NCBI GenBank assembly: GCA_002359735.1
Contig: DENS01000009.1
Coordinates: 1-64,000, forward strand
From: Micavibrio sp. UBA2638
GTDB taxonomy: Bacteria; Pseudomonadota; Alphaproteobacteria; Micavibrionales; Micavibrionaceae
Reading direction: 5' to 3'
DNA: 64,000 bases
Shown piece by piece: positions 53,036 to 62,531 of this stretch. Under the pieces are notes generated by a model. That model had not been told where the DNA came from. It worked only from the letters and a program-made list of their open reading frames with translations, and did not search any database. The first letter of the stretch is position 1; every line of letters starts with the position of its first letter. Both the position numbers and the translations under genes were made by a program.

Positions 53036-53869
53036 TTATTTTGCCAGGTGTTCACCCCGTTGTTTTGCAGCCAATAAAGCCTCTTGATAGATGTTTTCCA
53101 ATCGCCCATCCATGAGCACCTCTAGGGCCGCCTGCGTTGTGCCGCCCGGGGATGTGACGTTTTCGCGCAAGGTTGATGCTGGCGTTTCGTCATTTTTTTC
53201 GGCCAAAGCAGCGCTGCCAATAACCGTTTGACGGGCGAGCTTCATTGACATCTCCTTAGAGAGGCCCATTTGTTCGCCGGTTTTGGCAAGCACTTCAATT
53301 AAATAAAAGATATAAGCCGGGCCGCTGCCTGACAGGGCGGTTACAGCATTAAGCTGATGTTCTTCCGAGATCCAGTCGACCAGACCGCCGGCACTTAGCA
53401 GCGTTTCGGCATTTTCTTTTTGTTTCTGACTGACGCAAGTATTCGGACATGCCACTGTTATGCCCTTGCCGATGGCGGCGGGAGTGTTCGGCATGGTACG
53501 GATAATCGGCTGATCGGGGCCAAAATAATTCTCGAAATAGGAAATGGATTTACCGGCGGCTATAGACAGGATTAAGGTGCTTTTATTTAACTTTCCTGTC
53601 AGTCCCTCGCACACCTGGTCCATGATTTGCGGCTTTGTGGCCAGCATGAGCACATCGTAAGCCCCTTGCAATTGAGCCGTGTCATTCATATGCGTGATCA
53701 GCGGGTTATTTTCAAAATGTGCGGGTAGCGGGGCAGGGTCAATGATGGTAACCTCGGAAACGGTGTCACTTGCCAACCAACCTTCCAACAGGGCGCCCCC
53801 CATTTTTCCGCAACCCACAAGGGCGACGGAGAGTTTTTTAGGTTGTGGGGCTGTTGTGAGCATAATCAT
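53036..53869 (-). CDS. proC: Pyrroline-5-carboxylate reductase
   Basis: The 277-residue enzyme performs the last step of proline synthesis. It shows the NADPH-binding ALVGCGKMGGALLEGW, GSGPAYIFYLIE and the signature ENVTSPGGTTQAAL. The start may be the first or third Met (53869 or 53863). It converges with the MucR gene, two bases apart. Confidence 0.95.
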   Translation of the reverse strand: MIMLTTAPQPKKLSVALVGCGKMGGALLEGWLASDTVSEVTIIDPAPLPAHFENNPLITHMNDTAQLQGAYDVLMLATKPQIMDQVCEGLTGKLNKSTLILSIAAGKSISYFENYFGPDQPIIRTMPNTPAAIGKGITVACPNTCVSQKQKENAETLLSAGGLVDWISEEHQLNAVTALSGSGPAYIFYLIEVLAKTGEQMGLSKEMSMKLARQTVIGSAALAEKNDETPASTLRENVTSPGGTTQAALEVLMDGRLENIYQEALLAAKQRGEHLAK

Positions 53870-53894
53870 GTCGTGATGCCGTATAGTGTATTGT

Positions 53895-54410
53895 CTAGGA
53901 TTCGCCGATAGTTTCCATCAATGCAAGTGAAAGATAGTTGTCATTGATATCGCGCGCGGAATCATTGGCGTGTGACAGGATATAAAATGCGGCATAGTGC
54001 TTTTCACATTGTGCCAAGGCAATCTCTACCAAATCTTCCAGATCGGCGGCGCTTGTGCGCTGCATACCGCGATACAGGCAGGTGTGACGAAAAGCCGGTA
54101 TTTTTGTATCGGAGGGTATTTCAAAATGTCCCATCCATAGTTTTTCGTTGATATTCATTAAAACCGACGCAGCCTTGCTGATTTGTCCGTCATTGATGGC
54201 AAAATCATATTGCGCACAAAACTGTAACGCGTTCATTTCTTCCTGCCAGATGAAAAACAGATTGTAGCCACAGCATTTTCCGGTGATCTGAACCATCAGC
54301 TCTTCGTCGTTGACGCGGCTAAAAATCCAGTTATTGGCATTCATTACATCTTCTACCCGGTCAAGCGGGTTATCAACTGTGTCCAGATAATCAAATTGGA
54401 TGTCGTTCAT
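53895..54410 (-). CDS. YbjN domain protein
   Basis: The 171-residue protein has a YbjN (type III secretion chaperone-like) fold, seen as a NPLDRVEDVMNANNWIFSR start and a YNLFFIWQEEMNALQFC strand region. YbjN proteins are associated with stress tolerance and motility regulation, but without a defined reaction. It starts four bases after ubiK ends, so the two are probably translated together. Confidence 0.88.
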   Translation of the reverse strand: MNDIQFDYLDTVDNPLDRVEDVMNANNWIFSRVNDEELMVQITGKCCGYNLFFIWQEEMNALQFCAQYDFAINDGQISKAASVLMNINEKLWMGHFEIPSDTKIPAFRHTCLYRGMQRTSAADLEDLVEIALAQCEKHYAAFYILSHANDSARDINDNYLSLALMETIGES

Positions 54411-54414
54411 AGGT

Positions 54415-54678
54415 CTAAGAGGCCTTTGTGTTAGGGGCTATTTGTTGTTCCAGTTTTTCTATACGCTTTATGAGCTCATTTTGTTCAATGCGGGCCTGTT
54501 GAAGCATGCTCTCAACGCGTTCGAACTCGGCGCGTGGAACCAAGTCCATGCGCAGGGCTATTTCGTCAACGCGAAGCCGGATTTCTTCATTGATTTGTCC
54601 GCGAAGGCCGCCGATTGTTCCAATGGCACCGCCGGCCATTCTGGCCACATCATCCAGTATTTTTTCTTTATTGCTCAT
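54415..54678 (-). CDS. ubiK: Ubiquinone biosynthesis accessory factor UbiK
   Basis: The 87-residue protein shows the BMFP/UbiK pattern: an N-terminal amphipathic part with a Gly/Ala-rich segment (about 14-26), then a C-terminal coiled coil of heptads (FERVESMLQQARIEQNELIKR). In E. coli it helps the aerobic Ubi complex. The start has AAGGATAAAAT upstream. It is transcribed before YbjN and proC. Confidence 0.9.
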   Translation of the reverse strand: MSNKEKILDDVARMAGGAIGTIGGLRGQINEEIRLRVDEIALRMDLVPRAEFERVESMLQQARIEQNELIKRIEKLEQQIAPNTKAS

Positions 54679-54844
54679 ATTTTATCCTTGAATGAGACAG
54701 TCTGTAACACGGCATTTCGGCGCTTGGCAAGGGAAACTGAGTCTTTTTTACGCCTTTACTGTGTATGAAATGAAATGCTTGGGGCGCGGCATAAAACTCT
54801 GATATAATGGGAAAAAGGGATAAATTTAATAAGGCAGGTACCAA

Positions 54845-55846
54845 ATGATCGTAGTAACAGGCGGAGCAGGGTTTATTGGCTCTAATCTTGTCGCAACATT
54901 AGAAGAAAACGGCATCAGTAATGTCGTTATCTGTGATGTTTTGGGAAATGAAGATAAGTGGCGCAATATTGGCAACAGGGAAATTCGTGACTTTGTCGCC
55001 CCGGGTAATTTGATGACATATCTTGACCAGCACGCAGATGAGGTGGAAATGCTCTTCCACCTTGGTGCAATTTCCAGCACAACCGAACAGGATGCCGACA
55101 GTATTATCAATAATAACTTCATATTGTCGCGCGAGTTGTGGAAATGGTGCGCGCAAAATGATGTCCGGTTTTTATATGCTTCGTCTTATTCCGTCTATGG
55201 AAATGGGGATACGGATATTGGTTTTCGTGATGATGACAGCCCCGAGGCCTTGGCGAAGTTAAAACCCTTGAATGCATACGGCTGGTCAAAAAACGTTTTT
55301 GACCGCCGCGTGTCACGGATTGTACATTCCAGCGATAAGACGGACCCTCTGCCGCCGCAATGGGTTGGTTTGCGTATGTTTAATGTTTATGGTCCGAATG
55401 AATATCATAAGGGTGAGCATATGAGCGTTGTTTCAAAGCTGCACCCACAGGTGGCTGCCGGGGCCGCGGCCAGATTATTTAAATCCTATAGTCCTAAATA
55501 CGAAGACGGCGGACAGATCCGTGATTTTATCTGGGTTCAGGATTGTGTGGATGTCATGCTCTGGTTTTATCAGAATCAGGATAAAAGCGGGTTGTTTAAC
55601 TTAGGGACCGGCAAAGGGCGCAGTTTCAAGGATATGGCAGAGGCCATGTTCAAGGCTTATGATAAGCCGTCCAAAATTACATATGTCGATATGCCCAATT
55701 CATTAAAGTCCAAATATCAGTATTATACAGAGGCCGATGTCAGTAAATTACGTGCTGCTGGTTACACCAAAGAGTTTACATCACTGGAAGATGGCATCAA
55801 GTTATACGTGGATAATTACCTGAGCAAAGACGATCAATATCGATAA
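54845..55846 (+). CDS. hldD: ADP-L-glycero-D-manno-heptose 6-epimerase
   Basis: The 333-residue SDR enzyme makes the heptose precursor of LPS core. It shows the NAD-binding GGAGFIGSNL, the YASSYSVYG serine block (where many homologues read SSAATYG), YGWSK with catalytic Tyr and Lys, and MFNVYGPNEYHKGEHMSVV. It is complete. This implies a heptose-containing LPS core. Confidence 0.92.
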   Translation: MIVVTGGAGFIGSNLVATLEENGISNVVICDVLGNEDKWRNIGNREIRDFVAPGNLMTYLDQHADEVEMLFHLGAISSTTEQDADSIINNNFILSRELWKWCAQNDVRFLYASSYSVYGNGDTDIGFRDDDSPEALAKLKPLNAYGWSKNVFDRRVSRIVHSSDKTDPLPPQWVGLRMFNVYGPNEYHKGEHMSVVSKLHPQVAAGAAARLFKSYSPKYEDGGQIRDFIWVQDCVDVMLWFYQNQDKSGLFNLGTGKGRSFKDMAEAMFKAYDKPSKITYVDMPNSLKSKYQYYTEADVSKLRAAGYTKEFTSLEDGIKLYVDNYLSKDDQYR

Positions 55847-55871
55847 GGAATGACTTGTCAGGACGTTCTCG

Positions 55872-56705
55872 GTGCGCCATATTGCATCTATGGATTTTCC
55901 AAATATTGACCCTGTTGCTTTTTATTTAGGCCCTTTGCCGATCCGGTGGTATGCGTTGGCGTATATTGCAGGTTTTCTTGCCGGTTGGCGATATTGCTTG
56001 TATTTGGCTGGCCTGAATAAAGATATGCGCCCACATAAAACCGACATCGATGACTTTTTGCCCTGGGCCATATTGGGGGTTATACTCGGTGGCCGTATCG
56101 GTTATGTGCTGTTTTATCAATTCCAGCTTTATATGGCGAATCCATGGGAAATCGCTCAAATATGGCATGGCGGCATGTCCTTTCATGGCGGCATTAGTGG
56201 TGTAATTATCGCGACCTTCGCCTATAGCATAAAACGTGGCTTTTCCTTCCTCAGGCTTGCCGATATGCTGGCTTGTGCGACACCAATTGGGCTGTTCCTT
56301 GGTCGTATTGCCAATTTTGTTAACGGTGAACTGTTTGGCCGCCAGACCAATATGCCCTGGGGCGTGGTATTTCCGCGCGGCGGCGGCGTTAGCAGGCACC
56401 CGAGTCAGCTATATGAGGCGGCGCTAGAGGGCGCAGTGTTGTTTATCATCCTTTATGTTTTGGCGCGGCAAGAGTGGGTGCGCGAGCGTGCTGGCATTTT
56501 ATCCGGTGTGTTTTTGGCCGGATATGGCGGGGCGCGGTTTATCGTTGAATTTTACCGTGAACCGGACGTGCAAATTGGTTTAATTGCGGGGTTCTTGTCA
56601 ATGGGCCAGATTTTGTGTATTCCGATGGTGTTGGCTGGTGCGGTACTTATCGGCTATGCATTGATACGGGGCGGTGATAAAGACAAAACGCATCAGGCCG
56701 GATAA
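55872..56705 (+). CDS. lgt: Prolipoprotein diacylglyceryl transferase
   Basis: The 277-residue membrane enzyme attaches diacylglycerol to lipobox cysteines; several lipoproteins in this window are its substrates. It has about seven helices, HGGMSFHGGISG and the signature GRIANFVNGELFGR. A GTG start at 55872, with AGGA eight bases upstream, is chosen over an ATG at 55890. Its stop overlaps the ATG of midA (TAATG). Confidence 0.94.
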   Translation: MRHIASMDFPNIDPVAFYLGPLPIRWYALAYIAGFLAGWRYCLYLAGLNKDMRPHKTDIDDFLPWAILGVILGGRIGYVLFYQFQLYMANPWEIAQIWHGGMSFHGGISGVIIATFAYSIKRGFSFLRLADMLACATPIGLFLGRIANFVNGELFGRQTNMPWGVVFPRGGGVSRHPSQLYEAALEGAVLFIILYVLARQEWVRERAGILSGVFLAGYGGARFIVEFYREPDVQIGLIAGFLSMGQILCIPMVLAGAVLIGYALIRGGDKDKTHQAG

Positions 56706-57790
56706 TGTCAGAATATTCCTCCCATCTAATAAAGTTTTTACAGACCGAAATTTCTACACATGGCCCTATGGGGGTGGATCGTTTTATGGGGCATGTTTTA
56801 GGGCACCCAGAGTACGGGTATTATATGACACGTGACCCGCTGGGCCGCGCTGGCGACTTCACTACGGCCCCTGAAATATCACAAATGTTTGGTGAGATGA
56901 TAGGTGCCTGGCTGGCCAATATGTGGATGCAGCACGGAAAGCCAGCTTCTTTTATTTTGCTTGAAATGGGGCCTGGGCGGGGAACTTTAATGGCTGATAT
57001 TATCCGTGTGTGCGGCCAGGTTCCAGGCTTTATGGATGCCGCGCAGGTTCATTTGGTGGAAATGAGCCCTGTCTTAAAAGACGCGCAGCGAAACGCGCTA
57101 AATGGGGTGAATATAACATGGCATGACACGCTGGATACATTGCCCTGTCATGATCCGGTTTTCTTTATTGCCAATGAGTTTTTTGATGCCTTGCCGTTTA
57201 AGCAATATATTTACAGTGACGGCGGATGGGCTGAACGCTGCGTTGATATTGAATGTGAGGGCTTTGTTTTTACGCAGCAAATGGTGATGGTTGACCCGCT
57301 GTCTGACAAGGGCTTTCCTGCCCCTAAGGACGGGGATGTTTATGAAGATGCATTCATTCGTGATGATGTGATGAGGGCACTTTGTAAGCGTATAAGGGGG
57401 CAAGCTGGTGCAGGGCTGATTATTGACTACGGACATCTAGAGCATGGTTTTGGTGATACGTTTCAGGCTGTAAAAGCACATGAATATTCAAATCCGTTAA
57501 ATAATATTGGTGAAAGTGATCTGACCAGCCATGTTGATTTTGCGGCATTGCAGGTTGCCGCTTTGCAACAAGATGTTCAGGTTTTAGGTTTGGCAGAGCA
57601 GGGAGCTTTCCTTAAGGCGCTGGGAATACAGTTACGTGCGCGGCAATTGTTGCAAAAAGCCTCGGGAGAAACGGCACAAAACATACAAAAAGCATTGCAT
57701 CGGTTGGTGCATTCGGATGAAATGGGAGCGCTTTTTAAGGTAATCGGATTAAACTATGGAGCCAGTGTTGCAGCAGCAGGATTCAGATAG
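56705..57790 (+). CDS. MidA/NDUFAF7-family SAM-dependent methyltransferase
   Basis: The 361-residue enzyme shows GPMGVDRFMGHVLGHPEYGYYM at the start, the SAM motif LLEMGPGRGTLMADII and the IIDYGHLEHGFGDTFQAVK block. Its mitochondrial relative NDUFAF7 dimethylates an arginine of a complex I subunit. It overlaps lgt by the TAATG junction and pgeF by 35 bases. Confidence 0.91.
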   Translation: MSEYSSHLIKFLQTEISTHGPMGVDRFMGHVLGHPEYGYYMTRDPLGRAGDFTTAPEISQMFGEMIGAWLANMWMQHGKPASFILLEMGPGRGTLMADIIRVCGQVPGFMDAAQVHLVEMSPVLKDAQRNALNGVNITWHDTLDTLPCHDPVFFIANEFFDALPFKQYIYSDGGWAERCVDIECEGFVFTQQMVMVDPLSDKGFPAPKDGDVYEDAFIRDDVMRALCKRIRGQAGAGLIIDYGHLEHGFGDTFQAVKAHEYSNPLNNIGESDLTSHVDFAALQVAALQQDVQVLGLAEQGAFLKALGIQLRARQLLQKASGETAQNIQKALHRLVHSDEMGALFKVIGLNYGASVAAAGFR

Positions 57791-58589
57791 CCCCGTCTAT
57801 TATGACATGAACAAATTTGCAGATAATGCAAGCAGCCCGGTATTTCATGGCTTTTTTGGGCGTCAGGGCGGTATCAGCAAGGGAGTCTATAATAGCCTGA
57901 ATTGCGGCCGTGGGTCAGATGACAGCCCGGCCAGCGTTAAATTTAATTTACAAATGATTGCCAATAAACTGGGCATTCCTCATGAGCATATTTTAACCCC
58001 CATACAAACCCACAGTTCAACCTGCGTTTCCGTTGATGCGCCTTGGGACGGTGAGGAGCATCGACCAGAGGCTGATGCCTTGGTCAGTGATAGGCCCGCT
58101 ATCGCAATTGGTGTTTTGACCGCCGATTGCGCGCCGGTGCTTTTTTATGGACAAAAACCTGACGGTGCTCCGGTTATCGGCGCGGCGCATGCTGGTTGGA
58201 AAGGCGCTGTTGGCGGTGTTTTGGATAATACGGTTAAAGGTTTAGTTAGCAAAGGGGCGGTACTAGAAAGTATTCGTGCATGCATTGGGCCCTGTATTGC
58301 TCAGGCTTCGTATGAAGTCAGTGAAGACTTCTTTGCGCCATTTGAAAAAGATGACCCGGAAAATGACCGCTTTTTTATGGCCGGTCAGCGCGCCGGACAT
58401 TTGATGTTTGACCTGGCCGGATACTGCGCGGCGCGTTTGGCGCGCAATGGCTTGAGGAATATCTTTATCAAAGACCTGGACACATATTTTAATGAAGAAG
58501 ATTTTTTTAGTTACAGGCGCGCAACACATAGGGGGGATAAAGATTATGGTCGTCAAATTTCTCTTATATACATAAAAAATGATATATAG
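57756..58589 (+). CDS. pgeF: Peptidoglycan editing factor PgeF (YfiH/DUF152 family)
   Basis: The 277-residue cytosolic protein belongs to the YfiH multicopper-like fold that removes mis-incorporated residues from muropeptide precursors. It shows GFFGRQGGIS, TADCAPVLF with the ligand Cys, AAHAGWKGAVGGVL with the His and a late GPCIA block. The ATG at 57756 overlaps the upstream gene; an internal ATG at 57807 is possible. Confidence 0.92.
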   Translation: MEPVLQQQDSDSPVYYDMNKFADNASSPVFHGFFGRQGGISKGVYNSLNCGRGSDDSPASVKFNLQMIANKLGIPHEHILTPIQTHSSTCVSVDAPWDGEEHRPEADALVSDRPAIAIGVLTADCAPVLFYGQKPDGAPVIGAAHAGWKGAVGGVLDNTVKGLVSKGAVLESIRACIGPCIAQASYEVSEDFFAPFEKDDPENDRFFMAGQRAGHLMFDLAGYCAARLARNGLRNIFIKDLDTYFNEEDFFSYRRATHRGDKDYGRQISLIYIKNDI

Positions 58590-58656
58590 TAATTGACCGC
58601 AGGACATCAGATTCTTATAGTGCGTCTAAATCAAGTAATAAGCGGGTATTGAAAAC

Positions 58657-59589
58657 ATGAAATTAATTGCGGGTAACTCCAATCCAAAGCTGGCCAAAGC
58701 GATCTCTGAGTATCTTGATGTGCCTTTGACACAGGCGGATGTGAAGCGTTTTTCCGATAATGAAATCTTTGTGGAAATAATGGAGAATATCCGCGGTGAG
58801 GATTGTTTCTTTATCCAGTCTACCTCCTTTCCGGCCAATGATCATTTAATGGAGCTATTGATTGCAATTGATGCAATGAAGCGTGGCTCGGCGCGCCGTA
58901 TTACCGCTGTGTTGCCTTATTTCGGCTATGCGCGTCAGGATCGTAAAACGGGGGGGCGTACGCCCATTTCGGCAAAACTGGTTGCCAATATGATTACGGC
59001 CGCCGGTGCGGATCGTGTTCTTACCATGGATTTACATGCGGGGCAGATTCAAGGCTTTTTTGATATTCCATTGGATAACTTGACCGTCGCGCCTGTGTTT
59101 ATCCCGCATATTCTTGAAAAGTTTGATGGGGAGCAGGTCTGTCTGGTTTCTCCAGATGTGGGGGGCGTGGTGCGCGCCCGTGGGCTGGCAAAACGTTGTA
59201 ATGGCGATTTGGCCATTATTGATAAACGCCGCGAAAAAGCAGGTGTGTCAGAGGTGATGCATGTCATTGGTGATGTGAATGGCAAGATCTGTATTTTGGT
59301 CGATGATATCGTTGATTCTGGCGGGACATTGTGTAACGCGGCAGTTGCATTAAAAGAAAAAGGGGCCAAAGCAGTTTATGCCTATGTGGCGCATGGTGTT
59401 TTGTCTGGTGAGGCAGTTAAGCGCGTTGAAAAATCCCCTATGGAGAAACTGGTGATTACAGACAGTATTGCCGCGACCGATGCCATCGAACAATCCAAGC
59501 GTGTTGAACAGCTCTCTATAGCAAGCCTGATGGGAGAGGCGGCTTTACGTATCAGTGAAGAGCGTTCTATTTCGGCTTTGTTCCGTTAA
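58657..59589 (+). CDS. prs: Ribose-phosphate pyrophosphokinase
   Basis: The 310-residue enzyme makes PRPP for nucleotides, histidine and tryptophan. It shows KRFSDNEIFVEI, the FGYARQDRK block and the PRPP loop VDDIVDSGGT. Length is standard. Confidence 0.97.
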   Translation: MKLIAGNSNPKLAKAISEYLDVPLTQADVKRFSDNEIFVEIMENIRGEDCFFIQSTSFPANDHLMELLIAIDAMKRGSARRITAVLPYFGYARQDRKTGGRTPISAKLVANMITAAGADRVLTMDLHAGQIQGFFDIPLDNLTVAPVFIPHILEKFDGEQVCLVSPDVGGVVRARGLAKRCNGDLAIIDKRREKAGVSEVMHVIGDVNGKICILVDDIVDSGGTLCNAAVALKEKGAKAVYAYVAHGVLSGEAVKRVEKSPMEKLVITDSIAATDAIEQSKRVEQLSIASLMGEAALRISEERSISALFR

Positions 59590-59635
59590 AATGCTGCTTT
59601 CTTTACGTTTTTATATGTTTTTTGCCTAAAACAGC

Positions 59636-59665
59636 TTGCATTTTGCATACATATTCGTTTATCTA
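59636..59665 (+). promoter_or_regulatory. Candidate promoter of rplY
   Basis: TTGCAT (59636-59641) is followed after 18 bases by TATCTA (59660-59665). Transcription would start near 59672, just before the leader hairpin at 59682. Both hexamers differ from consensus. Confidence 0.35.
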
Positions 59666-59681
59666 AGCTCTACTTGAAACC

Positions 59682-59707
59682 AGTGCGGCACCCCTGGAGG
59701 CTGCACT
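59682..59707 (+). promoter_or_regulatory. Leader hairpin upstream of rplY
   Basis: AGTGCGGC (59682-59689) pairs with GCTGCACT (59700-59707), with one G-U pair, around a ten-base loop. It lies 10 bases before the AAAAGGAAAG ribosome site of rplY. It has no T-run, so it is not a terminator. Autoregulation by L25, as in other ribosomal protein leaders, is possible but unproven. Confidence 0.45.
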
Positions 59708-59729
59708 ATAAATTAAAAGGAAAGCCAAA

Positions 59730-60419
59730 ATGTCTAAAAACTACGCAATTGAAGCGGAGCAAAGAGAGCAAGCCGGTAAGGGGGCAGCACGTTCTTTACG
59801 CCGCGAAGGAAAAATTCCTGCCGTTATTTACGGTGACAAGAAAGAGCCCGTAAAAATTACGCTGGATTCTAACAGAATTAATGTTGAATATTACAAAGGT
59901 CATATGTTTACCACATTATGTGATTTGAGCGTTGGTAAAGATAAACACCTTGTTTTGGCCCGTGATGTACAGCTTCACCCCGTGACAGATGTCGTTGAAC
60001 ATGTTGATTTCTTGCGCGTGTCTGCGAAAACAAAAATTGCTGTTAATGTTCCTGTGACATTTGTGAACGAAGACAAATCGCCTGGTTTGGTTGATAAAGG
60101 TATTCTGAATGTTACACGTTATGACGTTGAAGTTGTTTGTCTTGCCACAAATATTCCTGACGAAATTGTTGTTGACCTGGAAGGTAAAGAGCAAGGTGAT
60201 GCCGTTAAGTCAACTGATGCGAAATTGCCAGAAGGGTCTAAATTCGTTATCGATGATCGTGACTTTACAATTGCAACAATTGTAGCACCGAAACGTCTGG
60301 AAGATCTGGAAGCCGAATTGGCCGAAGGTGATGAAGATGATGGTATCGTTAGCGATGAAGAAGCCGCCGCAGCTGCAGAAGCTGAAAGTGGTGATGCCAA
60401 AGAAGGCGACGCAGAATAA
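59730..60419 (+). CDS. rplY: 50S ribosomal protein L25/general stress protein Ctc
   Basis: The 229-residue protein has the L25 5S-rRNA-binding N-terminal domain (GKGAARSLRREGKIPAVIYG) followed by the TL5/CTC C-terminal beta domain. An acidic Ala/Glu-rich tail of about 30 residues closes it, common in alphaproteobacteria. A good terminator follows. Confidence 0.95.
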   Translation: MSKNYAIEAEQREQAGKGAARSLRREGKIPAVIYGDKKEPVKITLDSNRINVEYYKGHMFTTLCDLSVGKDKHLVLARDVQLHPVTDVVEHVDFLRVSAKTKIAVNVPVTFVNEDKSPGLVDKGILNVTRYDVEVVCLATNIPDEIVVDLEGKEQGDAVKSTDAKLPEGSKFVIDDRDFTIATIVAPKRLEDLEAELAEGDEDDGIVSDEEAAAAAEAESGDAKEGDAE

Positions 60420-60433
60420 TATATTTGATAATT

Positions 60434-60468
60434 AGGCGGTGCTGTAAAATTTCGGCGCCGCCTTTTTA
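60434..60468 (+). terminator. Rho-independent terminator
   Basis: AGGCGGTGC (60434-60442) pairs with GCGCCGCCT (60455-60463), with one G-U pair, and is followed by a T-run. It ends the rplY transcript. Confidence 0.85.
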
Positions 60469-60578
60469 TTCGCTTTGGCGGGGGTGATTTCATGTTTTCT
60501 ATGCTCGCGTCACTATTTTCCAGTCTCTGTCGTGCGTGCGGCTTAAATAAAGATAATCACCCTCAAGAGGATAGGCCT

Positions 60579-61142
60579 ATGTATCTTATTGTCGGTCTTG
60601 GTAATCCCGGTGACAAATACAAGCATAATCGTCACAATATCGGTTTTATGGCTATGGATGTCATTGCCGATGATTACGGTTTTTCACCGTTTCGTGCAAA
60701 ATTTCAGGGACAGATTTCAGAAGGGCGTATCGGTGGACAGAAGGTCGTTTTGTTAAAACCTGAAACCTATATGAATAATTCAGGGCAGAGTGTTGCCGCC
60801 GCAGCCAAGTTTTTTAAAATTCCGCCAGAGAATATTATCATTTTTCATGATGAGCTGGATTTGCAGCCCGGTAAAGTGCGTGTGCGCCTTGGTGGCGGGA
60901 ATGCGGGGCATAATGGGCTAAAGTCAATTCAAGCGCATTTGGGAACGGCTGACACGTGGCGCGTTCGTATTGGAATCGGCCACCCGGGTGACAAAAGCCG
61001 CGTTAGTGGATATGTGTTATCCGATTTTGCCAAAGATGATCAGTCGTGGATTGAGCGTCTATTGCCGGCATTGTCGAAACATATTGATTTGCTCTTGCAA
61101 GGTAAAGACAGTGATTATATGAGTAAAGTTGTTATGAATTAA
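60579..61142 (+). CDS. pth: Peptidyl-tRNA hydrolase
   Basis: The 187-residue enzyme releases stalled peptidyl-tRNAs. It shows IVGLGNPGDKY, NRHNIG with the catalytic His, PETYMNNSG and HDELDL with the Asp. The ATG at 60579, with AGAGGA upstream, gives the normal start; the frame is open to an ATG at 60492, which would add 29 residues with no counterpart in the family. Confidence 0.95.
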   Translation: MYLIVGLGNPGDKYKHNRHNIGFMAMDVIADDYGFSPFRAKFQGQISEGRIGGQKVVLLKPETYMNNSGQSVAAAAKFFKIPPENIIIFHDELDLQPGKVRVRLGGGNAGHNGLKSIQAHLGTADTWRVRIGIGHPGDKSRVSGYVLSDFAKDDQSWIERLLPALSKHIDLLLQGKDSDYMSKVVMN

Positions 61143-61155
61143 AGGGGAGCTTGTC

Positions 61156-61389
61156 TTGTCCAAAGAGAATATAGAGCGGTTAAATGAACATATGCGCGAG
61201 TTTTTAAAGGCACAATTTGGTGAAGCCGCTTGTCGTGATATATCTGTACACGCGCGCAAGGCTGACTGGTCGGATACAGTCAACATAAGGGTGCGCGCAA
61301 ATTGCCCTGCGGTCTTATCAATCATTGATGAGGAGGCTAAGTCTTTTGCACATGCATTGGATGAGTGCATGGAGCTGAATTTTTGTTGA
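61156..61389 (+). CDS. Small acidic/helical protein of unknown function
   Basis: The 77-residue product starts with TTG, supported by AGGGGAG seven bases upstream. It is cytosolic, with helical ends and three cysteines. It sits 14 bases after pth and 31 bases before ychF, so it is probably part of that transcript. I do not recognise the family. Confidence 0.6.
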   Translation: MSKENIERLNEHMREFLKAQFGEAACRDISVHARKADWSDTVNIRVRANCPAVLSIIDEEAKSFAHALDECMELNFC

Positions 61390-61419
61390 TGGCGCGTTTT
61401 TTTGAAAGGAAAAAATAAG

Positions 61420-62517
61420 ATGGGATTTAATTGCGGAATAGTCGGTCTGCCCAATGTTGGGAAATCGACGTTATTTAATGCATTAACGGCAACCGCAGCA
61501 GCGCAGGCTGCTAATTTTCCGTTTTGTACTATTGAACCAAATGTTGGGCGCGTATCCGTTCCAGATGACCGTCTTGACCAGATCGCTGCCTTTGCAGGTT
61601 CGGCCTCGATTATTCCGACCCAGATGGAATTTGTTGATATTGCCGGCCTGGTTAAGGGGGCGAGCAAGGGGGAGGGGCTGGGTAACCAGTTTCTTGGTAA
61701 TATTCGTCAGACAGATGCCATTATTCATGTCTTGCGGTGTTTTGAAGACGGGGATGTGACCCATGTGGAAGGCAGCGTTGATCCAATCCGTGATGCAGAG
61801 ACCATTGATACAGAGTTATTGATTGCTGATATGGAAAGTTTGGAGCGCCAGATTACAAATATAGCACGCAAGGCCAAAGGCGATAAAGATGCCAAGGCTC
61901 AGAGTGATCTTATGCTAAAAATCAAAGCAACTCTAGATGATGGAAAGCCCGCGCGCTCGCTTGAGCTTGATGAAGATGAGTTGGCCATGGCCAAAAGTTT
62001 TGGCCTGATGACTTTAAAGCCGATTTTGTATGTTTGTAATGTGTCCGAAGATGACGCGGCAGAGGGTAATGAAATGACCCAAAAAGTTGCTGCCATGGCG
62101 GCGGATCAGGGGGCACAAAGCGTGATTATTAGCGCTGCAATTGAAGCGGAAATCGCTCAAATGGATTCCGAGGAGGATAAGCGTGAGTTTCTGGAAACGA
62201 TGGGTCTGAGTGAACCGGGGCTGAACCTTATTATTCGTGCGGGTTTTGTTCTTTTGGGCTTACAGACCTACTTTACAGCCGGCCCGAAAGAGGCGCGTGC
62301 ATGGACCGTCCGCAAAGGCGCCAAAGCGCCAGAAGCAGCTGGCGTTATTCATACTGACTTTCAAAAGGGGTTCATTAAAGCCGAAGTGATCTCTTTTGCT
62401 GATTATATCGCGGGTAAGGGGGAACAAGGGGCAAAAGACGCTGGTAAGCTGCGTCAGGAGGGGAAGGAATACATCGTTCAAGATGGTGATGTGATCCTGT
62501 TCAAATTTAACGTATAG
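61420..62517 (+). CDS. ychF: Redox-regulated ATPase YchF/OLA1
   Basis: The 365-residue OBG-family P-loop protein binds ATP rather than GTP. It shows VGLPNVGKSTLFNAL, FVDIAGLVKGASKGEGLGN and the YchF-type NVSED in place of NKxD. The C-terminal TGS domain is complete. The ATG at 61420 is preferred because AAGGA precedes it and MGFNCGIVG is the family start. The pth-ychF pairing is widespread. Confidence 0.96.
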   Translation: MGFNCGIVGLPNVGKSTLFNALTATAAAQAANFPFCTIEPNVGRVSVPDDRLDQIAAFAGSASIIPTQMEFVDIAGLVKGASKGEGLGNQFLGNIRQTDAIIHVLRCFEDGDVTHVEGSVDPIRDAETIDTELLIADMESLERQITNIARKAKGDKDAKAQSDLMLKIKATLDDGKPARSLELDEDELAMAKSFGLMTLKPILYVCNVSEDDAAEGNEMTQKVAAMAADQGAQSVIISAAIEAEIAQMDSEEDKREFLETMGLSEPGLNLIIRAGFVLLGLQTYFTAGPKEARAWTVRKGAKAPEAAGVIHTDFQKGFIKAEVISFADYIAGKGEQGAKDAGKLRQEGKEYIVQDGDVILFKFNV

Positions 62518-62531
62518 TCATTTGATGGTTT

